A DNA stretch of 64,000 bases from Clostridia bacterium (GTDB taxonomy: Bacteria > Bacillota > Clostridia > Peptostreptococcales > Acidaminobacteraceae), in NCBI GenBank assembly GCA_018399635.1, contig JAGYOH010000002.1, positions 110,297-174,296 on the forward strand, written 5' to 3'. A program made the translations under genes and the position numbers. Below the pieces are notes generated by a model, which worked only from the letters and a program-made list of their open reading frames with translations, searched no databases and was not told the DNA's origin. Below are positions 60,501 through 64,000 of this stretch, in pieces (within the stretch, counting starts at the first letter, position 1; each line of letters opens with the position of its first letter).

Positions 60501-63500
60501 CTTGCAGATAAACCCGGCTCACGGCTGTGGCGGTTTGATTGCCGGCACGGTCAAGATCTCCTTCATAGGACTTGATCAATTCACTGACCTGGGACAATTC
60601 TTTTCCCGCCAGATACATATAGACAAAATGCTGCATCATGATGTGTCCCGCCGAGGTCAGGTCGCCGGCGTTCAACCCCTTCTGATGATTCATGGGAAAA
60701 CCGTTGAGGGTATTGACGATTCTTTCTTTGTGGTGCCTGATGATGATTTCATACACCAGTCTGGTCTTGCATTCATACAGCTTGGATTTCATCCTGTCCT
60801 GCATTTCCATGGCCAGGTTGCCGAACCGGTAGCCCAGATCCCTTTTCTTGAGATAGACACAGAGGAACTGCCCGTAGGCGGCAAAGGCGACGGGGGTGAC
60901 CGGGGCGATGCCGTGTTTCAGGGACAGCTGCAGCACATTGAGGACGATCATCATGTACAGGGCGCCGGAATAGGTGTAGGCGGCAATGCCGGCACTGGTG
61001 AGGAGTCTCATCATGGTCAGGAGTCTTATGTCCCTCAACTCCGGCATGGCAAGGATGGCCTGGCCGTCCAACCCCGACAAACGGTGCCTGACCCTGTGGT
61101 ATTTGAGCATGATATCCGCCCTGGCAGGATTCTCGGGAATATTCAGTCCGAACATCTTCAGAACCTGTCTTGCCAGATCAAGGGCATCCTTCAATCGGTT
61201 CTGCACGGTATAGAACTCGATGAGAATCTCATAGACCCCGGCCCGGTCCATCAAATCCTCTGTATGGGCCAGGACTGTGTCGGCACAGGCCTTCATCCGG
61301 TCGTGGTGACCACAGACGTAGGCGGCACCGGTGGTTTCCGTGTAGAAGACCAGGGCGAGGGTCTGGTCGATCCGCCAGAATTCCGGACCCATTTTGTCGA
61401 TTCCCTTTTGAAAATAATCCAGCGCCTTGTCATAAGCCGCATAGCTCTTGGCCGACCTGCCCGCCTTCAGGTAAATGCGGGCGAGTTCAAGTCTTTCCTC
61501 TTGACTTTCAAAGCGGACCTCCGCCAGGGAGAAGCTGTCGGCAATTTCAAAAATGTGTTTTTCGTCATTATTGCGGATACAGTCCTTCCAGAGCACCCGA
61601 CCGATGCGATAATGGCAATCGATTTTTTCCGAAGGCTTCATCAAGGAATGCACCGCTTTCTGGATGCGGTCGTGAATGAAGAGATTTTCACCCTCTGCGG
61701 CATTTTCATCCTTATCCGCGGTCTGGATCAAGCCGGCTCTTCTGGCCTCTTCCACCGCTTCACGGGTGCCCTGGGGAGGGATTGAGGCAATCCTGGCAAT
61801 GGTCTGCAAATCAAAGGTATTGTTGACACAGGCGACGATTTTCAGGATTTCCGCCGCCGGTCGCGACAGTCCCTCCACCCTTTGAATCATCCGGTCCATG
61901 ATGTCCCCGGAGGCACCGTAGTTCAAAAGCTGTTCCGTGTCGATCCGCCAGGCCTGGACGTCCCGGGCATAATAGAGGCTCCCGTCTTCTTGAATCATTT
62001 TCAGAAACTGGTCCAGAAGAAAGGGATTGCCGTGGGATTTCTCATAGGCGATTTTCACAAGCAGGGCCAGAGAGTCCCCCTGAAGTTCTGTCGCTCCTTG
62101 CAGCTGGTTCTCCACCTGGAATATCGACAGAGGCGCCAGGACGATTTCCCGGGCAAGGGCCCTGTCCTGCCGGGAGACCTTCTCTGAGAGCAAGATGATG
62201 GGATTCATTGCCTTGGGGTCATGGTTGCTTAAGGCCCCTATGAAAAGTATCGGCAGCCCCTTGAGTTCATCCAGCACCGTCTTCAGGAAACCGACGCTGC
62301 CGGGATCCGCCCATTGCAGATCATCCAGAAATATCACCAGGGTCTGACCGGATCCGGCGACGTATTTCAGAAAACTGATGAGGGCGCTGTGAAACCGATA
62401 GGGGGTTTTAACGAACCTCATATCCTGCAGTCCTTCCTGAATCCCTATGATTTTCTCCAGTTTGGGAAAAACCTGGGCGGCGAACACCCCCTGCTCTCCG
62501 AGGACTTCAAGCAGTTGACGCCTCAAGACCTCGATGGTGATTCTGTCCTGATTGAGAATGTCGTTGAAAAAGCCTTCAAAGGCCTGGACCAAAGCGGCGT
62601 AGGGGATGTTTCTCTTGTAGGGCTCGAACCTGCCCCTGAAAAGGCGGAAGTTCAACCCCTTGAGCCTTCTCTCAACCTCGTTGATCAGGAAGGTCTTGCC
62701 CACCCCCGACTCCCCCGACACCAGGACGAATTCCCCCCTGCCTCGACCCCGGACCCTGTCGAAGGCGTCAAGAATCGACTTGGTCTCGCCTTCCCGGCCA
62801 AGACTTGCCATGGTCAGTCGGGGCGCCGGACCGCTGTTGGCACGGCCGATGGGAAAGGCTTCAATCCTGGCCTTGTCACCCGCCATGGTCAACCCCTGCA
62901 GGCACTGCTTCAAATCGCTTTTCAAGGCCTCTGCGGACTGGTAGCGGGCCTCTTGTTTTTTCTCCATCAACCTGCTGATGATTTTTGAAACCACCACCGG
63001 CACCACCGGCACCCGTTCATGGGCCGGGACGGCCTCGGTGGCCAGATGAAAATACACCATTTCCATGTCGTCCCGGGTCACAAAAGGCAGAGATCCCGTC
63101 ACCATCTGGTAGAAAAGGATTCCCAGTGAATACAGGTCGGTCCTGTCATCCACCTGTCGGGCGGTTCTCCCGGTCTGTTCCGGCGAAATATAGGCCGCAT
63201 TGTAGCTGTTTCCCTGCCAGAGGCCGACCTGATCCTCCACGGATGCTTCATCACTCCCGACGGGATGACCCATGATCCGGATCTGCCCCTTGGCCGCATC
63301 GACCAGAATCTGGTCGGCGCGCAACTGTCCATGAAAGCCTCCGCTGCGATGAAGATTTGCCACACCCCGGGTGATTTCAAGGGCCAGCTCCAGAAATGAT
63401 CTGACGGACAGTTTTCCCCGGTCGATGACCTCCTGAAGGACCTCTCCCTGAAAATCCTCCATGACCAGCAGAGGTTCCGCCCCCTGCCAGGCTATCCCCT

Positions 63501-63708
63501 GAGAAGGGACCTGGTCATCAACGGAAAATTCCGCCATGAAAGCCAGTTCCCTCTGGATGAGGATGAGCTTCTGCAGGTCGGTCTTCGGTTGATTGAAGCG
63601 CTTGATCAGAACCGGCAGCCCGTCCCCTTCCCGCAGGGCGTGATAGTAGATGAAATTGTCTCCCTGGTGGCACTGCTTCAAGGAGCGAAACCCCGGCAGA
63701 TTCGTCAT
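57595..63708 (-). CDS. giant hybrid sensor: pseudokinase-AAA-helical repeat-GAF-histidine kinase-receiver-HPt
   Basis: A 2037-residue protein. Residues 1-270 are Ser/Thr-kinase-like but the catalytic loop reads FHGQLRADQ (no HRD Asp) and the DFG position reads MGH; K36 is kept. An AAA ATPase follows with Walker A GESGVGKTF (K338) and LVIFLDDLQWADPGS. Helical TPR-like repeats fill about 700-1290, GAF about 1305-1475, then a coiled coil and HisKA with H1515 (NMSHEVRTPLHGIV). HATPase has NNLMGNALKF and GGTGLGLSI. The receiver is near 1775-1890 with D1810 (ILMDKNMPVLDG), and the C-terminal HPt near 1925-2037 has H1977 (IIHRFAGGVS). The order suits phosphorelay signalling with ATP-dependent oligomerisation. 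No output domain is present, and the partner is not in the window. Good AAGGTGAGG site. Confidence 0.9.
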   Translation of the reverse strand: MTNLPGFRSLKQCHQGDNFIYYHALREGDGLPVLIKRFNQPKTDLQKLILIQRELAFMAEFSVDDQVPSQGIAWQGAEPLLVMEDFQGEVLQEVIDRGKLSVRSFLELALEITRGVANLHRSGGFHGQLRADQILVDAAKGQIRIMGHPVGSDEASVEDQVGLWQGNSYNAAYISPEQTGRTARQVDDRTDLYSLGILFYQMVTGSLPFVTRDDMEMVYFHLATEAVPAHERVPVVPVVVSKIISRLMEKKQEARYQSAEALKSDLKQCLQGLTMAGDKARIEAFPIGRANSGPAPRLTMASLGREGETKSILDAFDRVRGRGRGEFVLVSGESGVGKTFLINEVERRLKGLNFRLFRGRFEPYKRNIPYAALVQAFEGFFNDILNQDRITIEVLRRQLLEVLGEQGVFAAQVFPKLEKIIGIQEGLQDMRFVKTPYRFHSALISFLKYVAGSGQTLVIFLDDLQWADPGSVGFLKTVLDELKGLPILFIGALSNHDPKAMNPIILLSEKVSRQDRALAREIVLAPLSIFQVENQLQGATELQGDSLALLVKIAYEKSHGNPFLLDQFLKMIQEDGSLYYARDVQAWRIDTEQLLNYGASGDIMDRMIQRVEGLSRPAAEILKIVACVNNTFDLQTIARIASIPPQGTREAVEEARRAGLIQTADKDENAAEGENLFIHDRIQKAVHSLMKPSEKIDCHYRIGRVLWKDCIRNNDEKHIFEIADSFSLAEVRFESQEERLELARIYLKAGRSAKSYAAYDKALDYFQKGIDKMGPEFWRIDQTLALVFYTETTGAAYVCGHHDRMKACADTVLAHTEDLMDRAGVYEILIEFYTVQNRLKDALDLARQVLKMFGLNIPENPARADIMLKYHRVRHRLSGLDGQAILAMPELRDIRLLTMMRLLTSAGIAAYTYSGALYMMIVLNVLQLSLKHGIAPVTPVAFAAYGQFLCVYLKKRDLGYRFGNLAMEMQDRMKSKLYECKTRLVYEIIIRHHKERIVNTLNGFPMNHQKGLNAGDLTSAGHIMMQHFVYMYLAGKELSQVSELIKSYEGDLDRAGNQTATAVSRVYLQGALSMLEGNEKPWILRGEAFDEDQDMAYFREMKDLTVPFNVYFNKMMLAYLSGEHPLALDYLEAMEKSIEGGYGTYCIPVYHFYGALIYLSMEAVTLDKGDRRRYRRLMKKHLAEVRGHAADVPENHDNKLLIILGEEARLREDLESAAGYFEEAIETGLIEGYLPEVALAYELMAGTLSGLGLVEEAALSMDKAIDGYRQWGYRARADRLKRTREAASSPQESGLKKSGESFQHFDLRTLINASQAISEEIVLEDLLQKMIRIVLHNVGASRAVFIAGRGDDLWVQVEGEVLEGEIEVAMDRPLSAYPDIPEKLVNYVMNTKEKVIVSHSGEMAPYLEPDRPLMPGSGSVLCMPVESKRSMVGVLYIENKLMDRAFETHHSMVLKIIASQLAISIENARLYQNLEEMVEERTGQLVSKNLQLEAGNKHLEEANRTKDIFLANMSHEVRTPLHGIVGMANLFLKEDLSSEQQETVEAIIASAHSLLGIINEILDFSKIQADRIQMEEQDFVLKELLDEIIPMFDMAAGEKGVLLSWSLEGETGDVLRGDPLRIKQIINNLMGNALKFTEKGEVGLTLGVDRLADKGKVRLVIEVRDTGIGIPQDQLEKIFEEFVQADSDTARKYGGTGLGLSITKKLVALMGGRIQVESVPGEGSAFRCELVLKRVEADQWISPARGKASRTLNRNGLAGARVLVAEDNPLSRKYIRAILEYFGCRVTLVTDGQKVLDALSSNTYDCILMDKNMPVLDGIETTQAVRARESLRGGHTPIIALTAAAITGDREQLLAAGMDDYLSKPVDEKRLFEALKGAVSGSNSPGETRGGERDGDRRASRNPSIEKAWMDQSLFLEEAGLFGKEVVLEILDDFMREYRSGLQSLEAAVVRLEEGASVDGEGGMTSRHFSEVARIIHRFAGGVSIYQASEVLQLLKMMEESAEHEDGQGLQRHLKTLLKVFPEFIQELRQVRSRLAQ

Positions 63709-63736
63709 AAGCCCTCACCTTTTCGTTTACCGAACA

Positions 63737-63822
63737 GCACCGAAAAGCCCCTCGCTTTAGCCATGGGGATGAAAGGTGTTTATTCGCTTGTAATATATAG
63801 ATAGTAGTTGTATAATTTAGAT
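63737..63822 (+). repeat. left end of an IS200/IS605-type element
   Basis: GCCCCTCGCTTTAGCCATGGGG can fold into a small hairpin just upstream of tnpA, as expected for the left end recognised by Y1 transposases. The first 18 bases of the conserved part also occur at 19401-19441. The exact cleavage site is not clear. Confidence 0.6.
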
Positions 63823-64000
63823 ATGAATAATACTAACTACAAATCAAACAATAATGTTGTCTACTCATGCAAGTATCATGTAGTATGGTGTCCTAAATAT
63901 CGGCGTAAGGTAATCCTAGGTCCAGTTGAAAAGCGTTTGAAGGAGATAGTAGAAGAAGTTGCCTCTCAACTAAATGTCGAAATCATTGAAATGGAAACCA
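63823..64000 (+). CDS. tnpA: IS200/IS605-family transposase TnpA (5' part, cut by window edge)
   Basis: 59 codons from the ATG at 63823 remain open to the right edge. The sequence NNVVYSCKYHVVWCPKYRRKVI is the IS200-type TnpA start, with HVVWCPKYRR as the family hallmark; EKRLKEIVEEVASQLNVEIIEME follows. The HUH motif and catalytic tyrosine would lie further right. TnpA moves the element as single-stranded DNA. Whether it is intact, and whether a tnpB follows, cannot be seen. Confidence 0.93.
   Translation, partial: MNNTNYKSNNNVVYSCKYHVVWCPKYRRKVILGPVEKRLKEIVEEVASQLNVEIIEMET

Noticed and set aside
60121..61785. 554-codon open frame on the plus strand
   Set aside because: Antisense to the hybrid sensor gene, no domain or ribosome site.

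Overview
This 64-kb window comes from the chromosome of an anaerobic, fermentative Firmicute, most likely in class Clostridia. Three things support this. The gene neighbourhoods are Firmicutes core loci usually found near the replication origin: walRK with yycH/yycI/walJ and rlmH; rpsF-ssb-rpsR with yybS-gdpP-rplI-dnaB and purA; and tadA, tRNA-Ser, the large SRP RNA, dnaX, ybaB and recR. Shine-Dalgarno sites are strong, with frequent TTG and GTG starts and extended -10 promoters. The metabolism is ferredoxin-based: indolepyruvate:ferredoxin oxidoreductase, butyrate kinase and an energy-converting membrane complex. Base composition is moderately GC-rich by eye. I cannot assign a genus.

Layout. 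1-3.4 kb is an accessory edge: the 5' end of an S-layer-homology protein, a small cysteine-rich protein, and two decayed tnpB genes of IS200/IS605-type elements with hairpin ends. 3.4-13.9 kb, on the minus strand, holds rlmH, a PLP enzyme, mscS, an HNH nuclease, the WalRK cell-wall two-component system and a LysM/G5/M23 hydrolase; a tRNA-Ala lies between on plus. 13.9-16 kb has dnaD-like and dnaC-like helicase-loading genes on plus. 16-31 kb is a minus-strand block: purA, a 44-aa zinc-ribbon protein missed by length cut-offs, a GNAT enzyme, dnaB, rplI, gdpP, yybS, rpsR, ssb, rpsF, an aminotransferase, DUF951, CvpA, a DUF5711-like protein, an RNA methyltransferase, pepA and an MFS carrier. 31-35.3 kb is a plus-strand operon, iorA-iorB-membrane protein-buk. 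35.3-40.4 kb is a compact Tad/Flp pilus locus. 40.4-44.6 kb returns to core genes and RNAs, followed by a MATE exporter behind an unusually structured leader.

The most interesting system is the minus-strand operon from about 57.1 to 46.15 kb. An ArsR-type regulator is followed by an Mrp/Mnh antiporter module (E, F, G, MbhD-like, fused MbhE/MnhB, MnhC), two separate antiporter-like subunits, and NuoH-, NuoB-, NuoC- and NuoD-like subunits. The last gene fuses a NuoI-like two-cluster ferredoxin to a GltD/NfnB-type flavin and pyridine-nucleotide oxidoreductase. The NuoD-like subunit keeps only one cysteine of each hydrogenase nickel motif, so it should not be a [NiFe] hydrogenase. The gene set and the doubled antiporter match the archaeal Mbx/Mbs family. 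The fused flavoprotein suggests electron transfer between ferredoxin and NAD(P)H coupled to Na+ or H+ transport; this is inferred, not shown.

The right end carries one 2037-codon gene for a giant hybrid sensor (kinase-like domain lacking catalytic residues, AAA ATPase, helical repeats, GAF, histidine kinase, receiver, HPt). It is followed by the left end and first 59 codons of an IS200/IS605-type tnpA, cut by the window edge.
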